Part shown: positions 15,787 to 24,327 of the stretch, one piece after another
Position numbering within the stretch: the stretch's first letter is position 1
Layout: each line of letters begins with the position of its first letter
Source of the DNA: JAYZDK01 sp964604165
GTDB lineage: Bacteria > Myxococcota_A > UBA796 > CAJQPC01
Direction: 5' to 3'
DNA length: 64,000 nucleotides
Assembly: GCA_964604165.1 (NCBI GenBank)
Contig: CAZRYF010000006.1
Location: forward strand, 62,001 to 126,000
Notes under the pieces: model-generated
Told to the model about the DNA's origin: nothing
Database searches by the model: none
What the model saw: only the letters and a program-made list of their open reading frames with translations
Made by a program: the position numbers and the translations under genes

Positions 15787-17040
15787 ATGGCTGTCTACGA
15801 ATACAAAGGACTGGACGGCCGCGGCAAGGCAATCGCAGGCATCATCGATGCCGAGGGCTCCAAGAGCGCCCGGGCCCGGCTTCGGAAGCAGGGACTCTTC
15901 CCCACGGACATCAAGCAGCAGGCGGTCTCCGGGGGCGGGAGTGGGGACACGGAAAAGAAGGGTGGTGGTCTGTCTCGGGAAGTGGACGTCGCCGCATTCT
16001 TTCAGCGGGTGGGGATCAAAGATGTATCCGCCATGACCACGCAGCTGGCCACCTTGATCGGAGCCAACATCCCCATGGTGGAGGCGCTGGCTGCGATCCA
16101 GGAGCAGTGTGAGAAGGACAAGCTGAAGGTGATCCTGGCGGATGTGCGGGAGAAGGTGAACCAGGGGGGGAGCCTGGCGGACGCCATGGAAAACCACCCG
16201 AAGATCTTCTCGGATCTCTACGTGAATATGGTTCGCGCGGGAGAAGCCTCCGGCAGTCTGGATCTGGTATTACAGCGACTGGCGGCCTACACCGAGGGCC
16301 AGGTCAAGCTCCGGGGAAAGGTGACCGGGGCCATGATCTACCCGATTCTCATGTCCGTGGTGGGTGGGGCCATTGTCTTGGGTCTCTTTGTGTTCGTCAT
16401 CCCGCGGATTCGGCGGGTGCTGGAGTCCTTCGGGCAGGCCTTGCCCGCCATTACCCGGATCACACTGGGAATCTCCGAACTGGTGCTTGGTTGGTGGTGG
16501 GCCATTGGCCTGGTCGGGTTGGGTGCCTACACCTTGTTCCGTCGTTGGAAGGCCACAAAAGCGGGCCGCTTCAAGTGGCACTCTCTCCTCCTCAAGGCAC
16601 CCGTGTTGGGCCCCATCGTTCGCCGGGTGGCCGTGACGCGGTTTTGCCAGACCCTATCGACGCTTCTGGATTCCGGTGTGCCCATCCTTACCGCTGTGGG
16701 AATTGTGGAGCGGGTGGTTCAGAACGATGTCCTGGCCAGGGCCGTTCGAGAAGCGGCGGACAACATTTCTGAGGGGGACTCCATCTCTGCTCCCCTTCGC
16801 CAGTCCGGGGAGTTTCCGCCCCTGGTGACCCATATGATCGCCATCGGGGAGCGCACCGGCGAGCTGGAGAGCATGCTCGGCAAGGTGGCGGACGCCTATG
16901 AATCCCAGCTGGAGTCCACCCTGGAGGGACTGACCAGCTTGCTGGAGCCTCTTCTTATTCTCGTGATGGGCGGCGTGGTCGGCTTCATCGCCATGGCCAT
17001 CATGCTGCCCATGCTCAACATGTCCAATTCCCTTCGATAG
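15787..17040 (+). CDS. gspF: Type II secretion inner-membrane platform protein GspF
   Basis: A 417-residue protein beginning MAVYEYKGLDGRGKAIAGII, the usual GspF N-terminus, with two repeated cytoplasmic helical domains (about 80-185 and 285-390) and three membrane segments (about 190-215, 235-260 and 390-412). The conserved pieces MTTQLATLIGANIPMVEAL and TRFCQTLSTLLDSGVPILTA mark the two repeats. It binds GspE and GspL at the base of the machine and probably rotates or guides pseudopilin addition. It starts 4 bases after gspE; the ATG at 15787 is the first Met in frame. Confidence 0.95.
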   Translation: MAVYEYKGLDGRGKAIAGIIDAEGSKSARARLRKQGLFPTDIKQQAVSGGGSGDTEKKGGGLSREVDVAAFFQRVGIKDVSAMTTQLATLIGANIPMVEALAAIQEQCEKDKLKVILADVREKVNQGGSLADAMENHPKIFSDLYVNMVRAGEASGSLDLVLQRLAAYTEGQVKLRGKVTGAMIYPILMSVVGGAIVLGLFVFVIPRIRRVLESFGQALPAITRITLGISELVLGWWWAIGLVGLGAYTLFRRWKATKAGRFKWHSLLLKAPVLGPIVRRVAVTRFCQTLSTLLDSGVPILTAVGIVERVVQNDVLARAVREAADNISEGDSISAPLRQSGEFPPLVTHMIAIGERTGELESMLGKVADAYESQLESTLEGLTSLLEPLLILVMGGVVGFIAMAIMLPMLNMSNSLR

Positions 17041-17054
17041 CCCAGGAGTCCTCG

Positions 17055-17477
17055 ATGTTCTGCCTTTCCTCCCGCAACCGAAACCGCCGCGCTCGCGCCC
17101 GGCGAGGCATGACCCTCATGGAGATCATGGTCGTGATCGCCATCCTCGGCACCATCATGACCGTGGTGGCCGTAAACGTGCTCGAAGTCTTCGGTGAGTC
17201 CAACGTGGAAAACACCAAGATCCAGATGGCGAACATGGACAACATGCTCACCATTCACCGGGCCACCCACAAGAACAAGTACCCGGCCAGCCTGGACGAG
17301 GTGAAGGCCAAGTTCAAGAATGGAGAGGTACCCACGGACGCCTGGGGCGGGAACTTCGAGTACTCCTGTACGGATGACTGCCGGGGCTACAAGATGGTGT
17401 CCCTTGGGGAGGACGGCAAGTCGGGTGGCTCCGACAAGTCTGCCGATATCGTCTCCAATTCTGGGAAGTTCCAGTAG
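17055..17477 (+). CDS. gspG: Major pseudopilin GspG
   Basis: A 140-residue prepilin-like protein. A basic leader ends RRG (residue 18), and the mature protein would start M-T-L-M-E with Glu at +5, followed by a hydrophobic helix. The +1 residue is Met, where Phe is usual. The C-terminal loop (LGEDGKSGGSDKSADIV) matches the calcium-binding loop of GspG, and a Cys pair (CTDDC) may form a local disulfide. It is the main building block of the pseudopilus. No prepilin peptidase (GspO/PilD) gene is present in the window, so processing depends on one elsewhere. Confidence 0.95.
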   Translation: MFCLSSRNRNRRARARRGMTLMEIMVVIAILGTIMTVVAVNVLEVFGESNVENTKIQMANMDNMLTIHRATHKNKYPASLDEVKAKFKNGEVPTDAWGGNFEYSCTDDCRGYKMVSLGEDGKSGGSDKSADIVSNSGKFQ

Positions 17478-17483
17478 GAATTG

Positions 17484-18224
17484 ATGCGACTGCGATCCAA
17501 ATCCCGCCGCGGCATGACGCTGATGGAGATCATGGTCTCCATTGCGATCATCGCGGGCATCTTCGGGATCGCGCTGCCGGGGCTTGGGGGCTTGTTTGGG
17601 TTGGAGCGATCCCAGATGGCCAAGCAGATCGCCACCACCTACAACTTCCTTCGGGAAGAGGCTGGCTTGCGAAACGTTAGCTTTCGGGTGGAGTACGACC
17701 TGGACCGCAACAGCTGGAGTGTGCAGGTGGGAGACCCGAACACCCTGGTCTTCACCGACGCGGAGGCCCGCATGGAGTTCGAGGAGGAGCTCGAGGACGA
17801 GCTGGCCCGGTACACGCAGCGGGAGATCGAGGAGGGCGAGGCGCGGGAAGTCCTGGAGAAGCGCGGCCGGTTCGAGGGCTTGCAGGGCGATCGGACGCTC
17901 CCCACCCGGGTGGAACTGCCGGGGGGCACCGTTTTTGGCTGGGTCTACACCCCTCAGTACGAGGAGCCGGTAGAGGCGCCCGATGAGCCATTTGATCCTG
18001 AAATGGACGAGGAGTCGGATCGCCGAGTGGCCCATTCCCATGTCTTTCCGGATGGGTACATGGAGCACACGCTTATCTACCTCGTGGACGAGAACGATCC
18101 CGACGACGGACTCACCCTCGAGGTGGAGCCTCTCACGGGTCGGGTCCAGATTCACGAGGGGGAGGTTCGACCTGAGGACAGGCGGGATTGGCTGCCCGAG
18201 GAAGCCCCGGAGTTGGACCTGTGA
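17484..18224 (+). CDS. gspH: Minor pseudopilin GspH
   Basis: A 246-residue protein with a prepilin leader (RSKSRRG, then M-T-L-M-E-I and Glu at +5) and a long hydrophobic helix. The body is strongly acidic (EFEEELEDELARYTQREIEEGEA, about residues 92-115) and longer than typical GspH (about 170), with a C-terminal acidic extension. The ATG at 17484 has AGGA 5 bases upstream; the TTG at 17481 is the alternative. The stop overlaps gspI by 4 bases. It probably sits between the GspG shaft and the GspI-J-K tip. Confidence 0.88.
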   Translation: MRLRSKSRRGMTLMEIMVSIAIIAGIFGIALPGLGGLFGLERSQMAKQIATTYNFLREEAGLRNVSFRVEYDLDRNSWSVQVGDPNTLVFTDAEARMEFEEELEDELARYTQREIEEGEAREVLEKRGRFEGLQGDRTLPTRVELPGGTVFGWVYTPQYEEPVEAPDEPFDPEMDEESDRRVAHSHVFPDGYMEHTLIYLVDENDPDDGLTLEVEPLTGRVQIHEGEVRPEDRRDWLPEEAPELDL

Positions 18225-18841
18225 CCCCGTCGAAAAACCAACGCGGCTTTACCTTGCTTGAGGTGGTCATCGCCATGGGCATCCTGGCCATTTCCCTGGT
18301 GGTCCTGGTGGATGCACAGGCCACGGCGGTGGACATGACCCTGGGGGCGGAGCGCTACGGAACCGCCACCATGCTCGCCCAGGAGAAGATGACCGAGGTT
18401 CGGATCCAGCTGGAGCAAGAGGGCTTCACGGACCGGGACATTGAAGAGGAGGGGGACTTTGACGAGTACGGCGACGACATGGAGTCGGTGGATTTTGAAG
18501 ATGTGTTCTCCGACTACGAGTGGGCCTACACGGTCCGGGAGATCGAGCTGTCCCTGGCGGGGGACCTCATGGGAATGGCAGGAGACCTGGCGGGGGATGG
18601 CTATTGGGGGGATCAGGGGCAAGAAGCAGACCTCGCACAGGCCACTCCGCAAGCGGGAATGCTCGGAAACTTCCTCTCCCCGGAGATGATCACCGACTCC
18701 CTGTCCCCCTACATGCGGGAGCTGGTGGTGCGGGTCTGGTGGGGAGACAACGAGGACGGCATCGATCAGGTGGAGCTGACCACCCACGTGATCAATCCCT
18801 CGGGAGTGGTCATCCCCGGCGGGAGCGAGGACTCTCCATGA
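18221..18841 (+). CDS. gspI: Minor pseudopilin GspI
   Basis: A 206-residue pseudopilin. The GTG at 18221 overlaps the gspH stop and gives a short leader, VTPSKNQRG, then the classic F-T-L-L-E-V with Glu at +5 and the sequence AMGILAISLVVLVDAQATAV. It is longer than the usual GspI (about 120), mainly through an acidic insert (residues 70-100) and a Gly/Asp-rich region (120-150). In known systems GspI, J and K form the tip complex that starts pseudopilus growth. The 3' end overlaps gspJ by 4 bases. Confidence 0.88.
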   Translation: MTPSKNQRGFTLLEVVIAMGILAISLVVLVDAQATAVDMTLGAERYGTATMLAQEKMTEVRIQLEQEGFTDRDIEEEGDFDEYGDDMESVDFEDVFSDYEWAYTVREIELSLAGDLMGMAGDLAGDGYWGDQGQEADLAQATPQAGMLGNFLSPEMITDSLSPYMRELVVRVWWGDNEDGIDQVELTTHVINPSGVVIPGGSEDSP

Positions 18842-19539
18842 TCGCCAACCTGAAACGACAGGGCATGACCCTCATGGAGGTGATGGTCGCCATGGGCATT
18901 CTGGCGGGAATCGCTGCCATGACCTGGATCTCCCTGGCCGGTGTGCTGGATGCCCGGGACACGCTGGAGGTGCAGGACGAGCTGCAGCAGTCCGCCCGGG
19001 TGGCCATGGACCGCATCACGCGAGAGCTGGAGCTGGCCTGGCTCACTGAGCACACCAGCGCGATCAACACCTTTCGCACTGTTTTTGTGGCCGAGGACAA
19101 TGAGCCCCTGGACAGGATCTGGTTCACCACCTTGTCCCACCGGCGAATGGTGCGGGACTCCCGCGAAGGGGACCAGACCGAGATCACCCTCTGGACCGAG
19201 GATGACCCCGAGCACTCCGGCAATGCCGTGCTTCTTCACAGGGAAGCCCCGCGAATTGACCATGAACCCGACAAGGACGGGGTCATTCTGCCCCTGGCCC
19301 ACCGGGTGGAGCGGTTCGACCTCTCTTTTCTGGATGGGACCCGGGGGGAGTGGGTGGAGGAATGGGACACGACGGGGATTGAGACCCCCAACAGGCTCCC
19401 CCGGGCAGTGCGGATCATTCTTGTGTTGGAGGGGCCCGATCCGAGCGATCCGGAGGAGACCCGCGAGACCACCTACTCCACCACGGTTCTACTTCAATAC
19501 GCGGATGCGCTTCCACGCTCCGCCTTTGCAAACAAGTAG
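18838..19539 (+). CDS. gspJ: Minor pseudopilin GspJ
   Basis: A 233-residue pseudopilin. ATG at 18838 (ATGA overlap with the gspI stop) gives the leader MIANLKRQG, then M-T-L-M-E with Glu at +5 and a hydrophobic helix (AMGILAGIAAMTWISLAG). The body has the GspJ pattern of two beta-rich halves, including RVAMDRITRELELAWL after the helix and RVERFDLSFLDG later. It belongs to the tip complex with GspI and GspK. The leader lacks any strongly hydrophobic part, so cleavage by a prepilin peptidase is expected. Confidence 0.88.
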   Translation: MIANLKRQGMTLMEVMVAMGILAGIAAMTWISLAGVLDARDTLEVQDELQQSARVAMDRITRELELAWLTEHTSAINTFRTVFVAEDNEPLDRIWFTTLSHRRMVRDSREGDQTEITLWTEDDPEHSGNAVLLHREAPRIDHEPDKDGVILPLAHRVERFDLSFLDGTRGEWVEEWDTTGIETPNRLPRAVRIILVLEGPDPSDPEETRETTYSTTVLLQYADALPRSAFANK

Positions 19540-19555
19540 CTGCAAGAAAAATACC

Positions 19556-20764
19556 TTGAAACTCTTTCGCAACCCCCATCCATTTTACGGATTTCCCCGG
19601 CGCCGGGACAAGCGTCGGGGGGTGGCTTTGTTGTTGGTTGCGACGACGTTGATGTTCATGACGGTTCTTGTCACAGAAATCAGCTTCAGCTCCCGGGTTC
19701 GGTTCCTCCAGTCCGCCCACGCCAGGGACGAGGTGGCAGCCGGAGCCCTGGCCCGCACCGGCGTCAACATGTACCGGCTGATCCTGGTGGGCACCAAGCA
19801 GATGGAAAACAACCCCATGCTCAAGAACATGATGAACACCATCGGGATGGGCGGGGTGGAGCTGTGGCAGCTCATGCCCAACATCAACACCAGCCTATTG
19901 CGGATGATCTTCGTGAGCGGTTCGGACCTGGAATCAGAAGACCTGGAGAAACTGCGGGACGAGGGACTGGACGCTGAGACCCGGGAAGCCAGCCGGGAGA
20001 GCCGGTTTTCGGACCGAAACTTCCTGGATTTCGACGGGGACTTCCTGGCGGAGATCGTGGACGAGGACTCCAAGGTCAACATCGGCCTCATCGGCACCTA
20101 CGGCACGGTTCCCTTGATGGAAAACCCCACGGCCATTCAGCTCTTTGGACTCATGTCCGGGGAGGAGCACGACCAGTGGTTCTACGATCGGAACATTGAT
20201 CGCTGGGAATTGATCTCCAACCTGCTCGACTGGGTGGATCAGGACACCATGCGCTCCGGCGCCCAGGGCGGGTATGAGGATGACCTCTACAACAACCTGG
20301 AGTCGCCGTACCTCTCCAAGAACGCGTCTTTTGAAACAAAGGCGGAGATTCGCCTGGTGGAAGGTTGGCAGGACGACGTGTACGACCGGTATTCAGACTA
20401 TTTCACCCTGTACGGCACGGGGAAGATCAACGTGAACACCGCCACCACAGAGGTGCTGGTGGGGCTCTTCAAGGCCTACATCAGCCCGAGTCCCACGGAC
20501 TCCCAGTGCGAGGTGCTGCTGCAGGAGCTGGCGGAGTACCGGATGCTGGGGGCGAGTTTTTCCAAGCCCAAGGACTTCACGAACTGGCTTTCAGGCCAGG
20601 GGGTGAATGTGGAACCGGCCATGACCAAGGCCATCGGAACGAAGTCGACGGTGTTCACCGTCAAGTCCATCGGCATGGTGGGGGATGCAACGCAAAGCCT
20701 CACCGTGGTCATGGATTTCGCAAAGAACAAGGAAGGCAAGATTGTCTTCTGGCGCGTGGATTGA
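19556..20764 (+). CDS. gspK: Minor pseudopilin GspK (tip protein)
   Basis: About 402 residues. After a basic leader ending RRDKRRG comes V-A-L-L-L-V-A-T-T-L-M-F, the GspK-type segment in which Glu+5 is absent, as is usual for this subunit. The large domain includes DEDSKVNIG and YGTGKINVNTATTEVL, the latter like the helix-hairpin-helix part of GspK. The start codon is uncertain: no ATG precedes the leader, and TTG at 19556 or TTG at 19526 (overlapping gspJ) are candidates. The short region around 19540-19590 is more AT-rich than its surroundings. gspL starts 10 bases downstream. Confidence 0.9.
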   Translation: MKLFRNPHPFYGFPRRRDKRRGVALLLVATTLMFMTVLVTEISFSSRVRFLQSAHARDEVAAGALARTGVNMYRLILVGTKQMENNPMLKNMMNTIGMGGVELWQLMPNINTSLLRMIFVSGSDLESEDLEKLRDEGLDAETREASRESRFSDRNFLDFDGDFLAEIVDEDSKVNIGLIGTYGTVPLMENPTAIQLFGLMSGEEHDQWFYDRNIDRWELISNLLDWVDQDTMRSGAQGGYEDDLYNNLESPYLSKNASFETKAEIRLVEGWQDDVYDRYSDYFTLYGTGKINVNTATTEVLVGLFKAYISPSPTDSQCEVLLQELAEYRMLGASFSKPKDFTNWLSGQGVNVEPAMTKAIGTKSTVFTVKSIGMVGDATQSLTVVMDFAKNKEGKIVFWRVD

Positions 20765-20774
20765 GGAGAAGAAA

Positions 20775-22406
20775 ATGGCAACCATTCTCGGCATTGACAT
20801 CGGAACCCACTCGGTCAAACTGGCCTTGGTGGAGGGTCGTCTTGGACGCGGCGGCACCTTGGCCTACAAGGTGGGGCCCATCCTCCAGGATACGGACAAC
20901 CTTCCCACGGACGCAGAGCGATTTGCTGCGCTGGAGGCGCTGCTTCGGGATCTTCCCCAAGCCGAGGGAGCCACGTGCGCAGCGGGGTTTCCAGCAGATC
21001 GGGTCTCTTTGCGGGGCATCCGGCTTCCCTTCACGGACCGCGCCCAGATTCAAAAGACTCTTGCGTTTGAGCTGGAAGGCCACGTGCCCTTTGACTTGGA
21101 CGACTTTGTGCTCGACTACCGGGTGCTCAAGCCCGTGGGAGAAGGGAGCCGGGTCTTCTGTGCCCTGGCCAGCAAACAAGTCCTTGGGGACATGCTCGGT
21201 GGCCTGAAAGAAGCGGGTCTCCAGCCGCGCCGCGTGGTGTTGGATGCGGAAGTTCTGGCGAGTTTTGCGCCGGGAATGGGGCACCGCATGGTGGTGGACA
21301 TCGGACACACCCGGACGCTGGTGGCCTTTGTGTCCGGGGGAGAGGTCATCCAGGCCCGGGCCCTCTCTTTGGGTGGGCGGGGTCTGACTCTTGCCCTCTG
21401 CCGGGCCTTTGACTGGGACTGGGAGGTTGCTGAAGAAGAAAAACACACGGCTGCCTTGCCCAAGTTCGCCGGTGGTGTTTCGGTGGTGGAGGCCACGGAA
21501 GCCCCCAATGCCGAGGAAGCCACCGATCCGGGGGCAACCCCGGGGCGGGTCCTGGAACAAGCGCTGGTGCCGCTGCTTTCTGAGCTGCGTGCGACCCGCT
21601 TGGCCTTTGAGGCCAGCACCGGTGTGGAGATCGAAGACCTGGTGGTGACCGGTGGAAGCTCAGAGCTTCAGGGGTTCACTCCGCGGCTCGCCGCTGCCCT
21701 GGGGGTGCCGGTTCGCCGTGCTTCCATTTCCGACGAAGCGGTTTTTGAAGGAGACCCGGGCCGGTTTGCATTGTCTCATGCATTGAGCGAGGTGGCCGGC
21801 GGATTGACCCACAGCCGGGAGTTCCAGTTCAGAAAGGGAGAGTTTGGCTACAAGGGGGACCTGGCCATTGTACGGGACCTGGCGGGGTATGCGGCAGCGG
21901 GAGGGGTCGGGTTGCTCGCTGTGGGGCTGTTGCTGTTTGCCCTCAAGTGGGTGGGGCTGTCGCAAGAAATCTCAGATCTCGATGCTCAGGTCATTGCGGA
22001 GGTGGCTGCCATCGTACCGGATGTGCCGGAATCCATCATGCAAGATGCGGCCCTCTCCCGGGACTTCTTGTTGGAGCTGGCGGGCACCGAGGCGGAACGG
22101 GTTGACATCCTGGAGGGTGCCATGCAGGGAGAGCCGCCCATGCTGGTGCTGCTCAAGGATATCTCCCAGGCCTTCCCCCCTCCCAAGGATGTGCGGGTTG
22201 AAGTGCGGGAGATGACCCTGTCTCCCACGTCGGTGCGGATGAAGGCCGAGACCACCGGGTACGAAGCTGCAGCCAGCATCGAGCAGTCCTTGCAGCGGAG
22301 GGCGCGATTCAAGAACACGGTCAAGGGGGATGAAAAGAAGCTGGGCGATGGCATCAGCTTTTCCTTGACCATTCCCCTGGATGGGGAAGAAAAGGAGGAA
22401 GGCTGA
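20775..22406 (+). CDS. gspL: Type II secretion protein GspL, PilM-like
   Basis: A 543-residue protein. The N-terminal 350 residues form an actin-like domain of the PilM/GspL type (LGIDIGTHSVKLALVEG at 4-20; VVDIGHTRTLVAFV and VTGGSSELQGF later). One membrane segment (about 376-397) is followed by a periplasmic ferredoxin-like domain. It recruits GspE to the membrane and binds GspM. The actin-like part resembles PilM more than classic enterobacterial GspL, as in other delta-proteobacterial systems. ATG at 20775 has GGAG about 8 bases upstream. The stop overlaps the gspM start (TGATG). Confidence 0.9.
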   Translation: MATILGIDIGTHSVKLALVEGRLGRGGTLAYKVGPILQDTDNLPTDAERFAALEALLRDLPQAEGATCAAGFPADRVSLRGIRLPFTDRAQIQKTLAFELEGHVPFDLDDFVLDYRVLKPVGEGSRVFCALASKQVLGDMLGGLKEAGLQPRRVVLDAEVLASFAPGMGHRMVVDIGHTRTLVAFVSGGEVIQARALSLGGRGLTLALCRAFDWDWEVAEEEKHTAALPKFAGGVSVVEATEAPNAEEATDPGATPGRVLEQALVPLLSELRATRLAFEASTGVEIEDLVVTGGSSELQGFTPRLAAALGVPVRRASISDEAVFEGDPGRFALSHALSEVAGGLTHSREFQFRKGEFGYKGDLAIVRDLAGYAAAGGVGLLAVGLLLFALKWVGLSQEISDLDAQVIAEVAAIVPDVPESIMQDAALSRDFLLELAGTEAERVDILEGAMQGEPPMLVLLKDISQAFPPPKDVRVEVREMTLSPTSVRMKAETTGYEAAASIEQSLQRRARFKNTVKGDEKKLGDGISFSLTIPLDGEEKEEG

Positions 22407-23011
22407 TGTTTGAAAACATTCGTGCTCGAGTAGGCCAGGTGGCCGCGCCATGGGGGTCTCGTTTCGAGGCCTTCTTGCTGGGGATGACTCCCCGGGATCG
22501 AAAGCTGTTTTATGGGCTCTCTTCCACGGTGGTTGTAGCCCTCGTGGGGGCGGTGGTTCTGGGCATGATGGCGGTGTTGGAGGGGTTGGAGGAAGATCTG
22601 GCCCAGGGGCAGCAGACCCTTGTCCTGGTTCAGGCACTGGGAGAGGAGTACGCCGAGGCAGGTGCAAAGGCCGAGGCGTTGGAAGCAAAGCTCAAAGTTT
22701 ACGCTGACACGGACCTCTCGGCCTTCCTTGAAAAGGCAGCCAGTTCGGCTCAAATACGGGGAAACCTGGACTCGGTGCGAGAGACCTCCAAGAGCCAGCA
22801 GGGCATCCTGGAAATCAAGAACTACTCGGTGACCGTCAAGAAGGCAGCCTTGGACCAGGTGTTGAACTTTCTGTACGAGACGGAAGGCACGGGGTACCCC
22901 CTGCGTATCCAGTCGGCGAACCTCAAGAATGTGCGCGTGTCTGGTGAGAAGAAGTTGACCTTGAAGCTGGATGTGGCGGCCTACCGCCTCGTCGAGGAGG
23001 AGAGCGGATGA
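22406..23011 (+). CDS. gspM: Type II secretion protein GspM
   Basis: A 201-residue bitopic protein: cytoplasmic N-terminus (1-33), membrane segment (about 36-58), coiled-coil stalk (60-100) and a periplasmic ferredoxin-like domain with the pattern VTVKKAALDQVLNFLYETEG. It stabilises and binds GspL. Assignment rests on this layout and its position between gspL and gspN. The start overlaps gspL by one base, and the end overlaps gspN by 4 bases. Confidence 0.85.
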   Translation: MFENIRARVGQVAAPWGSRFEAFLLGMTPRDRKLFYGLSSTVVVALVGAVVLGMMAVLEGLEEDLAQGQQTLVLVQALGEEYAEAGAKAEALEAKLKVYADTDLSAFLEKAASSAQIRGNLDSVRETSKSQQGILEIKNYSVTVKKAALDQVLNFLYETEGTGYPLRIQSANLKNVRVSGEKKLTLKLDVAAYRLVEEESG

Positions 23012-24327
23012 TCCAGCGCATCGGAATGGGCTTGTTTGGCGTGGTGTGGGGGGCCCTGGTCTTTCAGGTGGCGTTCCACATGAGCTTTCCCTCGGAAGCC
23101 CTGGGGGATCGGATGGCCTACGAGGTGGAGCAGGCCACGAGCGGAAAGCAGCTGCTTCGGGTGGAAAAGGCGTCTCCCTGGGGTGTGTTGGGCGTATCGT
23201 TAAAGGGGGTCCAGCTCTTCTCTCGAGCCAAGGGCTCGTCACGGGACGAGGAGGGTGCGGGCCCCACCCTGCGCCTGGCGCTGGAGAAGTTTGCAGCTCG
23301 CATGCGTGCATTGCCCTTGTTGGGAGGCACCCGTGCGGTCGAGCTTGATGCGCACCTCTACGATGGCCGCATCGCTGGGGAGGTCTTCCAGTCCTCTGAT
23401 GGGTCGGGCATGGATCTCAAGATTCGCGGCCTTGAACTTTCCGCGTATCCCCTTGGGGGCGACTCCTTTGAAGTGGGTTTGGAGGGGCGCCTGAAGGGCT
23501 TGATCAAGCTCGCTATCGATGGAGAGGATGCATCGAAGAGCAAGGGGCGGGTGCGGCTCTCCGTGGACGGGTTGGCCCTGAACCATGCGTCCTTTGGCGG
23601 CTTTGAATTGGAACCCACCACGTTTGACGAGGCCGTCATCCAGCTGGAGGTGGATGATGGACGGTTGAAGGTCAAGAAGGGCAAGATCGAGTCCGATGTG
23701 ATTCGGCTGGTGCTGGAGGGTGACATCGTGCTGCAGGAGCCCATGGACCGAAGTCGCGTGCGACTGAAGGTGCGGTTCAAGCTCTCGGAAGAGATGGACG
23801 ACCTCGCGAAGATTCTCCCGCAGATGAAGCGGGCCCGGGACACGGGTGGCGAGTACCACTTTCAGGTCACAGGCACTGTGGCGAACTGGCGTTTCCGAGA
23901 GGACCGAAGCGCTGCCCGAGGCAAGACCTCCTCCCGCACGGACCGGAGAAAGAAGACCGGTTCCGTGAACCGGGTGGAGGAGGAGGACTCTGAGGTCGAA
24001 GAGGATGAAGCCCGAAAGGAGCGGCGAGAGGCTCGAATTCGGGAGCGTCGAGAGCGCATGCGGGAGCGACGCTCCAAGCGGGAGTCAGATGAGGAGGGCT
24101 CTCCGAGGGAGGAGGCTCGAGACAAGAAGGTCATGCGACGTCCGGAACCGGAGGACGATCGAGATCTGGAGTTTGACGACCTGGACGATGAGCCGGCGCG
24201 GCCGACACGCTTCCAGGACTTTGGGCCAGATGATGAGGGGCCAGCGCCGTACGAGGCCGGACCGCCGGACGATGAGTTCGGGAATGTGCCCATTGATGGC
24301 GACTATGACCCGGTTTACGACGATTGA
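23008..24327 (+). CDS. gspN: Type II secretion protein GspN with charged C-terminal tail
   Basis: A 439-residue protein: one N-terminal membrane segment (about 7-27), then a periplasmic beta-rich domain (30-300) of the delta-proteobacterial GspN type with repeats such as LKIRGLELSAYPLGGDSFEVGLEG. After about residue 300 it becomes a long, highly charged Arg/Glu/Asp tail that looks disordered. It is the last gene of the operon. Its 3' end overlaps the convergent GT-C-like gene by 13 bases. GspN is found in some systems only and its role is poorly known; the tail could bind secretin loops or cargo, but this is inference. Confidence 0.85.
   Translation: MIQRIGMGLFGVVWGALVFQVAFHMSFPSEALGDRMAYEVEQATSGKQLLRVEKASPWGVLGVSLKGVQLFSRAKGSSRDEEGAGPTLRLALEKFAARMRALPLLGGTRAVELDAHLYDGRIAGEVFQSSDGSGMDLKIRGLELSAYPLGGDSFEVGLEGRLKGLIKLAIDGEDASKSKGRVRLSVDGLALNHASFGGFELEPTTFDEAVIQLEVDDGRLKVKKGKIESDVIRLVLEGDIVLQEPMDRSRVRLKVRFKLSEEMDDLAKILPQMKRARDTGGEYHFQVTGTVANWRFREDRSAARGKTSSRTDRRKKTGSVNRVEEEDSEVEEDEARKERREARIRERRERMRERRSKRESDEEGSPREEARDKKVMRRPEPEDDRDLEFDDLDDEPARPTRFQDFGPDDEGPAPYEAGPPDDEFGNVPIDGDYDPVYDD

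Noticed and set aside
14445..15788. Long open frame antisense to gspE
   Set aside because: Covers the intact gspE motifs on the other strand; composition is typical of an antisense shadow.
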